Positions 1 through 6,236 of a DNA stretch of 9,169 nucleotides are shown one piece after another. The stretch spans positions 1 to 9,169 of the forward strand of contig JAEWIH010000092.1 in assembly GCA_023387245.1 (NCBI GenBank). The letters are read 5' to 3'. The DNA is from Bacillota bacterium (GTDB lineage: Bacteria > Bacillota_I > Bacilli_A > Erysipelotrichales > Erysipelotrichaceae). Every line of letters starts with the position of its first letter. Position 1 is the stretch's first letter. The notes beneath the pieces were generated by a model, which did not search any database, had not been told where the DNA came from, and saw only the letters and a list, made by a program, of their open reading frames with translations. The position numbers and the translations under genes are program-made.

Positions 1-528
1 AACAGTACTATTTAGCTTTTTATAATCTTCATCAAGTAAAAAAGAATTTTGTAAATTTAACCACTCATCACTATAACCACGACTATTTCTTAAACTGTTG
101 AAACGTAATTCTTTATCTCGATCAACATATATAATTTGATCAAAATATTTACTACCATCCGATTCAAATAATAAAGGCACTTCAACAAAGCAATACTTAA
201 CCCCTTTTATATTTAAAAAAAACAAATTTAAAAATTGATATACATGTTTAAATATGATATTTTCTATCAGCTTTTTTTGTGATTTATCATACATAAAAAT
301 ATTTAAAATTTGTTGCTTATCAACTTGATCATTAACTACTAATTTAGAATTTAAGCTAGCTAGTTCTAAAATAAGTGGACTATAAAATTGATATAAATTA
401 GCTACTAATTCATCACAATTAATACATAAAAAATTACGATTTTTAAAATAATTTAATACATAGCTTTTACCACTACCCATACAACCAACTATAGCAATTT
501 TTACTAAACTATTTTTGACAGCATTCAC
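1..528 (-). CDS. coaE: Dephospho-CoA kinase, 3' end outside window
   Basis: CoaE phosphorylates dephospho-CoA with ATP at the 3' hydroxyl of the ribose, the last step of coenzyme A synthesis in the cytoplasm. The reading frame is open for 176 codons from a GTG start to the left edge. It shows a P-loop GCMGSGKS (residues 15-22), a CDE motif (38-40) at the usual acidic position, the family motif VPLLFE (117-122), and an arginine-containing lid region (about 142-150) followed by a conserved Q160. CoaE proteins are usually about 195-205 residues, so roughly 20-30 C-terminal residues are missing. The GTG start lies inside the end of mutM (20-base overlap) and has an AAAGGGG ribosome site 11 bases upstream. 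No in-frame ATG precedes the P-loop, which is why I chose GTG. It is the last visible gene of the mreC-mreD-polA-mutM-coaE run. The identity is secure; the exact start is less so. Confidence 0.9.
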   Translation of the reverse strand, partial: MNAVKNSLVKIAIVGCMGSGKSYVLNYFKNRNFLCINCDELVANLYQFYSPLILELASLNSKLVVNDQVDKQQILNIFMYDKSQKKLIENIIFKHVYQFLNLFFLNIKGVKYCFVEVPLLFESDGSKYFDQIIYVDRDKELRFNSLRNSRGYSDEWLNLQNSFLLDEDYKKLNSTV

Positions 529-1294
529 AATAATAACTACCCCTTTGATCTATTTTCACTTTATGAATCAAAGATCCACAATTTGGACATTTTTGATTAT
601 GTTTGCCATAAACTAATAATTCATTTTGAAAACGCCCACTAACGCCATCACTATCATAAAAAGTATGAATACTAGAGCCGCCTAATTCAATTGCTTTTTT
701 AATAATTTGATGACTAGCATTAACTAATCTTAAAGCTTGATCTTTGTTAATATCTTTAGCAGGTAAAAACGGATTAACTTTAGCAACAAAACAAATTTCA
801 CTAGCATAAATATTACCAATGCCAGCTACTACACTTTGATCCAATAAAACACTCTTAATAGCTTTACTTTTATTTTTTATATTTTCTAACAATTGCTCTT
901 TAGTAATCTTTAAAGCATCGGGACCAAGTTTAGAAACAGGACTATTTTCTAAACAATTATAATATCCAATCCGACCAAACTTTCTAACATCATGATAAAA
1001 CATATAATCATTACTTAATTGAAAAATACAATGAACATGTTTATTTTCTAATTTTTCTTTACTAAACAATAATTTCCCTTCCATCCTTAAATGAATTAAT
1101 AGATAACCTTTATCTAGACAAATAATTATAAATTTCCCACATCTAAAAATATCTTTTATCACTTGCCCAATAATTCCTACTAAATCATTACTAGCAATAG
1201 CAGGATATAATATATTAACATCTAAAATTTTTTGATTAATCAATTTATTTTTAATCGATCGAATAACTGTCTCAACTTCTGGACCTTCTGGCAT
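509..1294 (-). CDS. mutM: Formamidopyrimidine-DNA glycosylase (Fpg/MutM)
   Basis: MutM removes 8-oxoguanine and formamidopyrimidines from DNA and cleaves the abasic site by beta/delta elimination. The protein is 261 residues, a normal family length, and begins MPEGPEVETV. The proline exposed after methionine removal is the catalytic nucleophile, and E3 is the general acid. Other family residues seen are K54 in RCGKF, the HLRMEGK segment (68-74), R104 and F106 in DVRKFG (intercalation residues), GIGNIYASE (158-166), and a C-terminal zinc finger with C236, C239, C256 and C259. The open frame extends 18 codons further upstream, but those codons lie inside polA. Only the ATG at 1292-1294 gives the obligatory N-terminus, and it has a good SD site. 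It starts one base after the polA stop, and its end overlaps coaE, so it is probably co-transcribed and translationally coupled with both. polA-mutM-coaE order is widespread in Bacillota. Confidence 0.97.
   Translation of the reverse strand: MPEGPEVETVIRSIKNKLINQKILDVNILYPAIASNDLVGIIGQVIKDIFRCGKFIIICLDKGYLLIHLRMEGKLLFSKEKLENKHVHCIFQLSNDYMFYHDVRKFGRIGYYNCLENSPVSKLGPDALKITKEQLLENIKNKSKAIKSVLLDQSVVAGIGNIYASEICFVAKVNPFLPAKDINKDQALRLVNASHQIIKKAIELGGSSIHTFYDSDGVSGRFQNELLVYGKHNQKCPNCGSLIHKVKIDQRGSYYCECCQK
540..546 (-). promoter_or_regulatory. Ribosome binding site for coaE
   Basis: AAAGGGG on the minus strand, inside the last codons of mutM, 11 bases before the GTG at 526-528. It is the main support for a GTG start of coaE that overlaps mutM. 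Confidence 0.55.
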
Positions 1295-1295
1295 A

Positions 1296-3818
1296 TTACA
1301 CCTCATACCATGATGTACCATAATCGCAAGATACATCAAGTTTAACATTAATTTCTGAAATATTAGTCATTGCTTGTACAACTAATTTGGTAACATCTTC
1401 TAATTCCGATTTTTTAACTTGTAAAATAACTTCATCATGAACTTGTAAAACAAGAAAACTATCAAAATTATTTTCTTGTAATAATTTATCAATTTTTATC
1501 ATCGCAATCTTAATTAAATCAGAAGCACTGCCTTGTACTGGCGCATTCATTGCCATTCTAATTGCTTGTTGCTTTAATAAAAAATTATTATGATTAATAT
1601 TATCAATATATCTTCTTCTACCCCATAAAGTAGTTACATAACCATGCTTTTGACAATTATCCACTACATTTTTCATATAATTATTAATACCACTAAATTC
1701 TGATTCATAACTATTAATAAAATCTCTAGCTTGAGAAATGGGAATTTGTAATGAATTAGATAATCCAAAATCCGATAATCCATATATAATACCAAAATTA
1801 ACCGTCTTAGCAATTCTTCTTAAATCATCACTAACATCACTAATATCATTTAAATTAAACAATTTCAAAGCTGTTTGACTATGAATATCTAAATCATTTT
1901 CAAAAGCATTTAACATCGTTTTTTCATTAGCCAACATAGCTAAAATTCTTAATTCTATTTGAGAATAATCTAGCGATAAATAATAATAATCTTTAGGAGC
2001 AATAAAACATTTACGAATCGACTTAAATAAATCGTTTCTAACACTTATATTTTGTAAATTCGGATCAGAAGAAGATAAACGACCTGTAGAAGCCATGGTT
2101 TGATTAAAAGTAGTATGAATTTTATTATCATCAGATACAAACTTCTGTAAGCCTAAAGCATAAGTACCATGAAATTTAGAAAGCTTCCTATATTCTAATA
2201 AACAAGGAATTATTGGATGTTTATTAACTAAATTTTCTAATACATCAACAGATGTAGAACGTTTTTTATTTGTCGGTAACATTAAGTGATCAAATAAAAT
2301 ACTAGATAACTGTTTTGGAGAATTAATATTAAATTTCTTACCAGCATAATCATAAATTTGTTTTGTTAAAACATTTAAAGTAGCTTGAGTATCTTTTTCG
2401 AAATATTTTAATTTTTCAATATCAACATCAATACCAACAAATTCCATTTTCGCTAATACTTTAACTAAAGCTAAATCGATATTATAATATAAAAATTCTA
2501 ACTTTTGTTGCACTAATATTTTCAAATATTTATCAAAAATATCAAAAACTTTAAGCATAAAATCAAATGGATTATTTAAAACATATTTATTATAAACAAT
2601 ATTATTATCATCAGCAATCAATTCTATCGAAGATAAACGACTATCGATTACATAGGCCAATACATTTAAATCATTTTTTAAATTATTAAAAATAATATTG
2701 TTTTTTAAACAAAAATGATATAAATATTTAGATTCTATACAATTTTTAGCAATATCACTTTCTAAAAATTGTTTAAACTTATCACTACTCATTTCTTTAA
2801 AATCCAAATAGCTAATCTTATTTTTATTAATAATATAAATGCCTTTTATAATCGCATTAATAATACTAGAATTATGATCATGATCAACAAATAAAATCGC
2901 TTCACTATTCAAATCACTATCATCAAAATTACTAATTTTAGCCTGTGGTTGAATATCAATTTTGTATTTATTTTGAAATTTAGCTATTAAAGAATTCATT
3001 TCATATTTTATTAAAAATTTTAATACTGAATCAATTTTAGGACTAAATAACATGTGATCAATGTTACATTCAAATTTTTGATTAATATCGATAGTAGCTA
3101 ATTCCTTTGAAAAAAAAGCTGATTCTTTATCTAATAATAATTTTTCTTGTGTTTTACCTTTAATTTCATCAATATGTAAATATAAATTTTCAATCGTATC
3201 ATATTGACTTAATAATTTTAAGGCAGTTTTTTCACCAATACCACTAACACCTTTAATATTATCAGAACTATCACCCATTAATCCTTTTAAATCAATAATT
3301 TGACTAGGTTTTAAAGCAAACTTTTCATACAAAAGTGATTGATCATAAATATCAAAATCACTTAGTCCTTTTTTCATAAAAACTACTTTAACATGATCAT
3401 CAATTAATTGTAAATAATCGCGATCACTAGTTAATAATAACGATTCAAATTGATATGTTTTAGACAATGATCCAATAATATCATCTGCTTCAATACCATC
3501 AATTTCTATTCTAAAAATACCAAAACTATCTAAAAATTCTCTAACAATCTGAAATTGAGGAATTAATTCAGTCGGCACTTCTTTACGATGAGCTTTATAT
3601 TGATCATATTGTTGATGTCTAAAAGTTGGTTTACCTGTATCAAAAGCACATATAATATGAGTAGGTTCAAACATTTCTATAGCTTTATTCAACAAATTAA
3701 TAAAACCGTATACTGCATTAACAGGAATATTTGATGAAGTTAATAAATTTTGATTAGAAGTAGCATAAAAAGCCCGAAATAATAATGAATTACCATCAAC
3801 ATATAAAAATTTTTCCAT
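1296..3818 (-). CDS. polA: DNA polymerase I, proofreading domain degenerate
   Basis: Repair and Okazaki-fragment polymerase, 840 residues. Residues 1-290 form the 5'-3' nuclease domain, with D8 in YVDGNS, FDTGKPTFR (59-67), EADD (110-113), SDRDYLQL (131-138) and the helix-hairpin-helix region MGDSSDNIKGVSGIGEKTA (181-199). Residues about 300-440 sit where the 3'-5' exonuclease lies, but the four-carboxylate set is not intact: VDHDH (311-315) replaces the DTET-type motif, and the KYD-type motif reads SKYLYHF (363-369). This domain is therefore probably inactive, as in many Bacillota PolA proteins. The polymerase domain is complete: STGR (577-580), motif A DYSQIELR (617-624), motif B with R667, K671, F675 and Y679, and motif C VHDE (793-796). 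The start has a strong SD 9 bases upstream. It follows mreD by 18 bases and precedes mutM by one, so it appears to belong to the mreC-coaE transcript. Confidence 0.97.
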   Translation of the reverse strand: MEKFLYVDGNSLLFRAFYATSNQNLLTSSNIPVNAVYGFINLLNKAIEMFEPTHIICAFDTGKPTFRHQQYDQYKAHRKEVPTELIPQFQIVREFLDSFGIFRIEIDGIEADDIIGSLSKTYQFESLLLTSDRDYLQLIDDHVKVVFMKKGLSDFDIYDQSLLYEKFALKPSQIIDLKGLMGDSSDNIKGVSGIGEKTALKLLSQYDTIENLYLHIDEIKGKTQEKLLLDKESAFFSKELATIDINQKFECNIDHMLFSPKIDSVLKFLIKYEMNSLIAKFQNKYKIDIQPQAKISNFDDSDLNSEAILFVDHDHNSSIINAIIKGIYIINKNKISYLDFKEMSSDKFKQFLESDIAKNCIESKYLYHFCLKNNIIFNNLKNDLNVLAYVIDSRLSSIELIADDNNIVYNKYVLNNPFDFMLKVFDIFDKYLKILVQQKLEFLYYNIDLALVKVLAKMEFVGIDVDIEKLKYFEKDTQATLNVLTKQIYDYAGKKFNINSPKQLSSILFDHLMLPTNKKRSTSVDVLENLVNKHPIIPCLLEYRKLSKFHGTYALGLQKFVSDDNKIHTTFNQTMASTGRLSSSDPNLQNISVRNDLFKSIRKCFIAPKDYYYLSLDYSQIELRILAMLANEKTMLNAFENDLDIHSQTALKLFNLNDISDVSDDLRRIAKTVNFGIIYGLSDFGLSNSLQIPISQARDFINSYESEFSGINNYMKNVVDNCQKHGYVTTLWGRRRYIDNINHNNFLLKQQAIRMAMNAPVQGSASDLIKIAMIKIDKLLQENNFDSFLVLQVHDEVILQVKKSELEDVTKLVVQAMTNISEINVKLDVSCDYGTSWYEV
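1299..1305 (-). promoter_or_regulatory. Ribosome binding site for mutM
   Basis: TGAGGTG on the minus strand, within the last polA codons and 4 bases from the mutM ATG at 1292-1294. It decides this start over the upstream in-frame ATGs. Confidence 0.65.
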
Positions 3819-3824
3819 CTAATA

Positions 3825-3837
3825 CTTCCCCCTTTTT
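3825..3837 (-). promoter_or_regulatory. Ribosome binding site for polA
   Basis: AAAAAGGGGGAAG on the minus strand lies between the mreD stop and the polA ATG. The G run ends 9 bases before the start, and the element overlaps the last base of the mreD TGA. A purine-rich G5 tract is unusual in such AT-rich DNA. Confidence 0.6.
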
Positions 3838-4340
3838 CACTTGTTAATTTGTTGTTTATATAATTTGTTTTCAATAAATACATACATATAATATGTTACA
3901 ATCGCAATAAAAATATTTAATAAAAAACTATTCATAAATTCATAAATTATAGTTTGAGATAAACTTAATTTATATTTATAAATATATTTCAACAAAAAAA
4001 ACTCTATTCCATAATAAGCAATAAAATTAATAATCAATAAGCAAATCCATTCAAAACTAGACATCGAAAATAATCGACAATAAATTGCTTGTATTAATAG
4101 TATGGCTAATAAACATATAAATGATATCGGAAAATAATTACTATAATTACATCCTAATAAATAGCTAACAACTAACCATAATAAAATTTTGTTAGTAAAA
4201 CTAAAATGAAATGATAAAAAGCAAAATACAAATAATAAACTACAACTATAATAAAATAAAAAACCATTTAAAAAAGTAGTAATAAATTGATCAAAAATAT
4301 AACTACTAGCTAAAATAATAATCAAAAAACTTTTCTTCAT
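3837..4340 (-). CDS. mreD: MreD-like rod-shape membrane protein
   Basis: A 167-residue, strongly hydrophobic protein with about five or six membrane segments (roughly 5-24, 26-48, 51-63, 68-90, 96-120 and 133-156) and a short basic tail. MreD is an integral membrane partner of MreC in the elongation machinery that organises side-wall peptidoglycan synthesis in rod-shaped cells. The call rests on topology, usual family length (about 160-180) and position. Its ATG overlaps the mreC stop as ATGA, so translation is very likely coupled. I cannot point to a sequence motif that alone proves MreD, because the family is poorly conserved. polA follows after an 18-base gap; minC and minD, which follow mreD in Bacillus, are not here. 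Confidence 0.8.
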   Translation of the reverse strand: MKKSFLIIILASSYIFDQFITTFLNGFLFYYSCSLLFVFCFLSFHFSFTNKILLWLVVSYLLGCNYSNYFPISFICLLAILLIQAIYCRLFSMSSFEWICLLIINFIAYYGIEFFLLKYIYKYKLSLSQTIIYEFMNSFLLNIFIAIVTYYMYVFIENKLYKQQINK

Positions 4341-5158
4341 TGTAAAATCACCATTACATAATCTAATTGATTAAAGTCAACACTCGACTTAGCATACAAC
4401 ACTAATGATATACTCTTTTCATCTTTAACAACTTCATCAATTTTACCAATCAACAAACCAGATGGTATTAAATGGCTTAGACCTGATGTAACAATTGGAT
4501 CATCTTTTTCAATGCTTTGATTATTTTCTAATAATGTTATTTTATAACTTTGTTTTTCGCTATCATAATAATCTAAAATAGCATCTACTTGTTGATTATT
4601 TTTAGTCATTATTTTAACTGAGAGTTGAATTGGTGATTGAACATTTATTAATAAACTAACATAACTATAATCTTTTTCAACACTATCAATAATACCAATG
4701 ATACCTTGGCCATTTATAACAGCATTATTAACTTTAACTCCATCATCACTACCTACATTTATTTTAACTCTTTGTGAAAAATAGCGAGCTTGCCTTTGAA
4801 TAATTTGAGCACTAATATTTTTATAATTAGACAATGATGACTTTAAATTTAATTGTTGTTGTAACTTTTGAATTTCTTGTTCTTTATACTTAAGCGCAAT
4901 TTGATAAGAATTAATCGCAATCATATTTTGTCTTAACAATTTATTTTCTTCTAATAATTGATTGTTATTAATTATAATACCATAAGATCTTTTTAACCAA
5001 TTTAATGGATTATCTAATACAAACTGTTTTAAAGAAGAAAATATATTATAATTAAAATTATCGATCTTTTGTACAAAATTTCTTGGTTTTAGAAAAATAA
5101 TATAAAATACTAATAATAAACAAATAATAGAAACAATTAAAATTTTCTTTTTTTTCAT
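4337..5158 (-). CDS. mreC: Rod shape-determining protein MreC
   Basis: MreC is a single-pass membrane protein whose outer domain is thought to scaffold the cell-wall elongation complex (PBP2-type synthase, RodA, MreD). The 273-residue product has a lysine-rich N-terminus, one membrane segment (about 5-24), a heptad-like coiled coil (about 65-108) and the MreC beta-domain (about 115-272). In this domain I see INVGSDDGVKVNNAVI (133-148), GIIGIIDSV (152-160), VTSGLSHLIPSGLLIG (223-238) and the final VDFNQLDYVMVIL (260-272), which match the family pattern closely. The start follows an AGGTGG site by 11 bases. It is the first gene of the block, just after the hairpin behind radC. mreB, the usual upstream partner between radC and mreC, is not in this position. 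Confidence 0.94.
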   Translation of the reverse strand: MKKKKILIVSIICLLLVFYIIFLKPRNFVQKIDNFNYNIFSSLKQFVLDNPLNWLKRSYGIIINNNQLLEENKLLRQNMIAINSYQIALKYKEQEIQKLQQQLNLKSSLSNYKNISAQIIQRQARYFSQRVKINVGSDDGVKVNNAVINGQGIIGIIDSVEKDYSYVSLLINVQSPIQLSVKIMTKNNQQVDAILDYYDSEKQSYKITLLENNQSIEKDDPIVTSGLSHLIPSGLLIGKIDEVVKDEKSISLVLYAKSSVDFNQLDYVMVILQ

Positions 5159-5169
5159 ATGTATTTAAA

Positions 5170-5175
5170 CCACCT
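5170..5175 (-). promoter_or_regulatory. Ribosome binding site for mreC
   Basis: AGGTGG on the minus strand, 11 bases before the mreC ATG at 5156-5158. No other candidate start is as well placed. Confidence 0.6.
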
Positions 5176-5180
5176 AATTA

Positions 5181-5209
5181 ATTATAATGTAATTTTAAAT
5201 TAAAATAAA
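5181..5209 (-). promoter_or_regulatory. Possible promoter of the mreC operon
   Basis: A perfect TATAAT -10 box lies at 5181-5186 on the minus strand, but the hexamer 17 bases upstream (TTTATT) is a weak -35. Transcription would begin near 5174, on top of the AGGTGG ribosome site, giving a leader of about 16 bases. In DNA this rich in A and T, a TATAAT box is weak evidence. Read-through from radC is an alternative. Confidence 0.35.
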
Positions 5210-5236
5210 GAAGATATGATACAAGGATCATATCTT
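5204..5236 (-). terminator. Perfect inverted repeat after radC, probable weak terminator
   Basis: A perfect 10-bp inverted repeat occupies 5211-5236 (arms AAGATATGAT and ATCATATCTT, 6-base loop) and includes two bases of the radC stop codon. On the minus strand it is followed by CTTTATTTT, an imperfect T-run. The stem has only two G-C pairs, so termination may be partial and mreC could receive read-through. Its position just upstream of the candidate mreC promoter also allows an operator role. Confidence 0.55.
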
Positions 5237-5912
5237 ATTTTAAAAATTTAAAAATGGACTCATAACCATTTTTTGACACTATAACATGATCTATTAATTC
5301 AATACCAACTAAACGAGAAACATCAATAAGTTTCTTAGTAACTTCTATATCAGCCAAAGAAGGCACTAAAGATCCCCCAGGATGATTGTGCACACAAATA
5401 ATTTTAGCACTTGCATAATATAGAGCTTGATTAAAAATCTCGCGCGGATGAATTAATGAACGATCTAGAGTTCCTTTAAATAATATTTTGTGGGTAATAA
5501 TTTCATTACGAGTATTTAAAAAAATAGCCATAAAACATTCTTGATTTAAATAGGCAATCTCTTTCTGACACCAATTATAAACATCTTCTAACATATTTAA
5601 AATATTAGTATTATTTAAATTTTTACTAGCAATTCTTTTACTCAATTCTAAAATTGCTTGTAATTCTAATGCCTTAGCCATTTTAATTCCCGGTATTTGC
5701 TTTAATTCGTTATCCGATAATTTATACAAATTACTCAATCCATCACTTTTTATCAATAAATTATGAGCAATTTCAAAAGCACTTTGTTTAGCATTACCGT
5801 GTCTAATAATTAAAACTAGTAATTCTAAATCAGATAAAGAATCAATCCCATTCAACATCGCTTTTTCGCGCGGTCTAATATTTAAAGGTAATTCTTTTAT
5901 TAATAATGACAT
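5235..5912 (-). CDS. radC: RadC/YeeS-family JAB1/MPN-domain protein (UPF0758)
   Basis: The 225-residue product has the family's two parts. The N-terminal region (about 1-95) contains the RPREK motif (13-17), LSDLELL (26-32) and a helix-hairpin-helix-like IPGIKMAKALEL (73-84). The C-terminal MPN/JAMM domain (about 105-225) contains HPREIF (155-160), the metal-site motif HNHPGG (175-180) with D188 (an HxH-x10-D arrangement), and LIDHVIVSKNGYESI (206-220). The biochemical role is not settled: the historic radC repair mutant was traced to another gene, so the name is positional. The MSLLIKELP start fits the family N-terminus. Its SD is weak (TTGGAA), but the ATG overlaps the stop of the upstream 39-codon gene as TAATG, which suggests translational coupling. 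In Bacillus, radC is followed by mreBCD; here mreC follows directly. Confidence 0.93.
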   Translation of the reverse strand: MSLLIKELPLNIRPREKAMLNGIDSLSDLELLVLIIRHGNAKQSAFEIAHNLLIKSDGLSNLYKLSDNELKQIPGIKMAKALELQAILELSKRIASKNLNNTNILNMLEDVYNWCQKEIAYLNQECFMAIFLNTRNEIITHKILFKGTLDRSLIHPREIFNQALYYASAKIICVHNHPGGSLVPSLADIEVTKKLIDVSRLVGIELIDHVIVSKNGYESIFKFLK

Positions 5913-6031
5913 TAATTATTGTTCCAACTACTTTTATAAAATCCACCGATTGACATCGAACCCGATTTTGATGTTAATAGTTTATAACATACAGTAGCTG
6001 TAATTAATGATAATAAAATTCCAACTAACAT
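5912..6031 (-). CDS. Tiny membrane protein, 39 residues, function unknown
   Basis: A 39-codon ORF starting MLVGILLSLITATV and ending WNNN. Residues 1-16 form one hydrophobic segment, followed by a basic spot (K17, K22) and a polar, glycine- and serine-rich tail with two aromatic residues (F31, W36). It has an AGGAGG ribosome site five bases before ATG, and that site includes the last two bases of the previous small ORF's stop codon. Its TAA overlaps the radC ATG as TAATG. This tight packing on both sides and the strong SD are the evidence that it is translated. I recognise no family. It could be a regulatory or structural small membrane protein, or a small toxin-like peptide; its role with radC is unknown. 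Confidence 0.6.
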   Translation of the reverse strand: MLVGILLSLITATVCYKLLTSKSGSMSIGGFYKSSWNNN

Positions 6032-6036
6032 TTTTT

Positions 6037-6042
6037 CCTCCT
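6037..6042 (-). promoter_or_regulatory. Ribosome binding site of the 39-residue gene
   Basis: AGGAGG on the minus strand, five bases before the ATG at 6029-6031. It overlaps the TAG stop of the 28-residue gene, a typical re-initiation arrangement. Confidence 0.65.
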
Positions 6043-6127
6043 ATTTATTATGAAATTTTGTAATGAATTCTACTAGTTTTCTTGAAGCATATATCGTAAA
6101 AAGCAATGCTATTGGCATAAGCCACAT
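6041..6127 (-). CDS. Tiny membrane protein, 28 residues, function unknown
   Basis: A 28-codon ORF encoding MWLMPIALLFTIYASRKL and a short tail. Residues 2-14 are hydrophobic, and residues 15-28 carry R16, K17, K24 and K28 in an amphipathic-looking helix, the layout of a single-pass membrane peptide with a positive inside tail. It has one of the best ribosome sites in the window (AAGGAGGTG, 6 bases from ATG) and lies just after the ftsZ terminator, so it begins the radC transcript. Nine bases separate its TAG from the next small gene. I recognise no family. The SD, start spacing and operon position support translation, while the very short length leaves real doubt. Confidence 0.6.
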   Translation of the reverse strand: MWLMPIALLFTIYASRKLVEFITKFHNK

Positions 6128-6133
6128 ATTTTT

Positions 6134-6142
6134 CACCTCCTT
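6134..6142 (-). promoter_or_regulatory. Strong ribosome binding site of the 28-residue gene
   Basis: AAGGAGGTG on the minus strand is a near-perfect match to the 16S rRNA 3' tail, 6 bases from the ATG at 6125-6127. Such a site in AT-rich intergenic DNA is the main reason to call this short gene. Confidence 0.7.
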
Positions 6143-6147
6143 ATTTA

Positions 6148-6153
6148 ATTATA
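6148..6153 (-). promoter_or_regulatory. Possible -10 box of the small-ORF/radC operon
   Basis: TATAAT on the minus strand, between the ftsZ terminator and the 28-residue gene. No good -35 is seen at 16-18 bases. Start of transcription would fall near 6141, at the edge of the SD site, giving a leader of about 14 bases. A promoter is expected here because the terminator ends the ftsZ transcript just upstream. Confidence 0.4.
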
Positions 6154-6181
6154 AGCATCTAAAATAAAAAACCTTAAAAGT

Positions 6182-6212
6182 AAAAAAGGCTATCATTAAT
6201 AAAATGATAACC
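6182..6212 (-). terminator. Intrinsic terminator after ftsZ
   Basis: On the minus strand a 10-bp stem (arms GGTTATCATT and AATGATAGCC, with one G-T pair) closes a 5-base loop and is followed directly by six T residues (6182-6187). It lies 24 bases beyond the ftsZ stop codon and ends the ftsA-ftsZ operon. Confidence 0.88.
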
Positions 6213-6236
6213 TTATATAATATTTATTAAAAAAAT

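Noticed and set aside
1295..1348. In-frame 18-codon N-terminal extension of mutM.
   Set aside because: It lies inside polA, and Fpg needs the proline right after the initiator methionine; the ATG at 1292-1294 has its own SD.
3837..5158. Possibility that TGA codes for tryptophan, as in Mycoplasma.
   Set aside because: mreC, mreD and the ftsA-like gene end at TGA exactly at overlaps with the next gene, and tryptophan codons are TGG.
5941..5976. Slightly GC-richer patch with repeated ATCGG and short inverted ATCG/CGAT, considered as a structured RNA or recombination site.
   Set aside because: The repeats are only 4-5 bases, and the patch is explained as coding sequence of the 39-codon gene.
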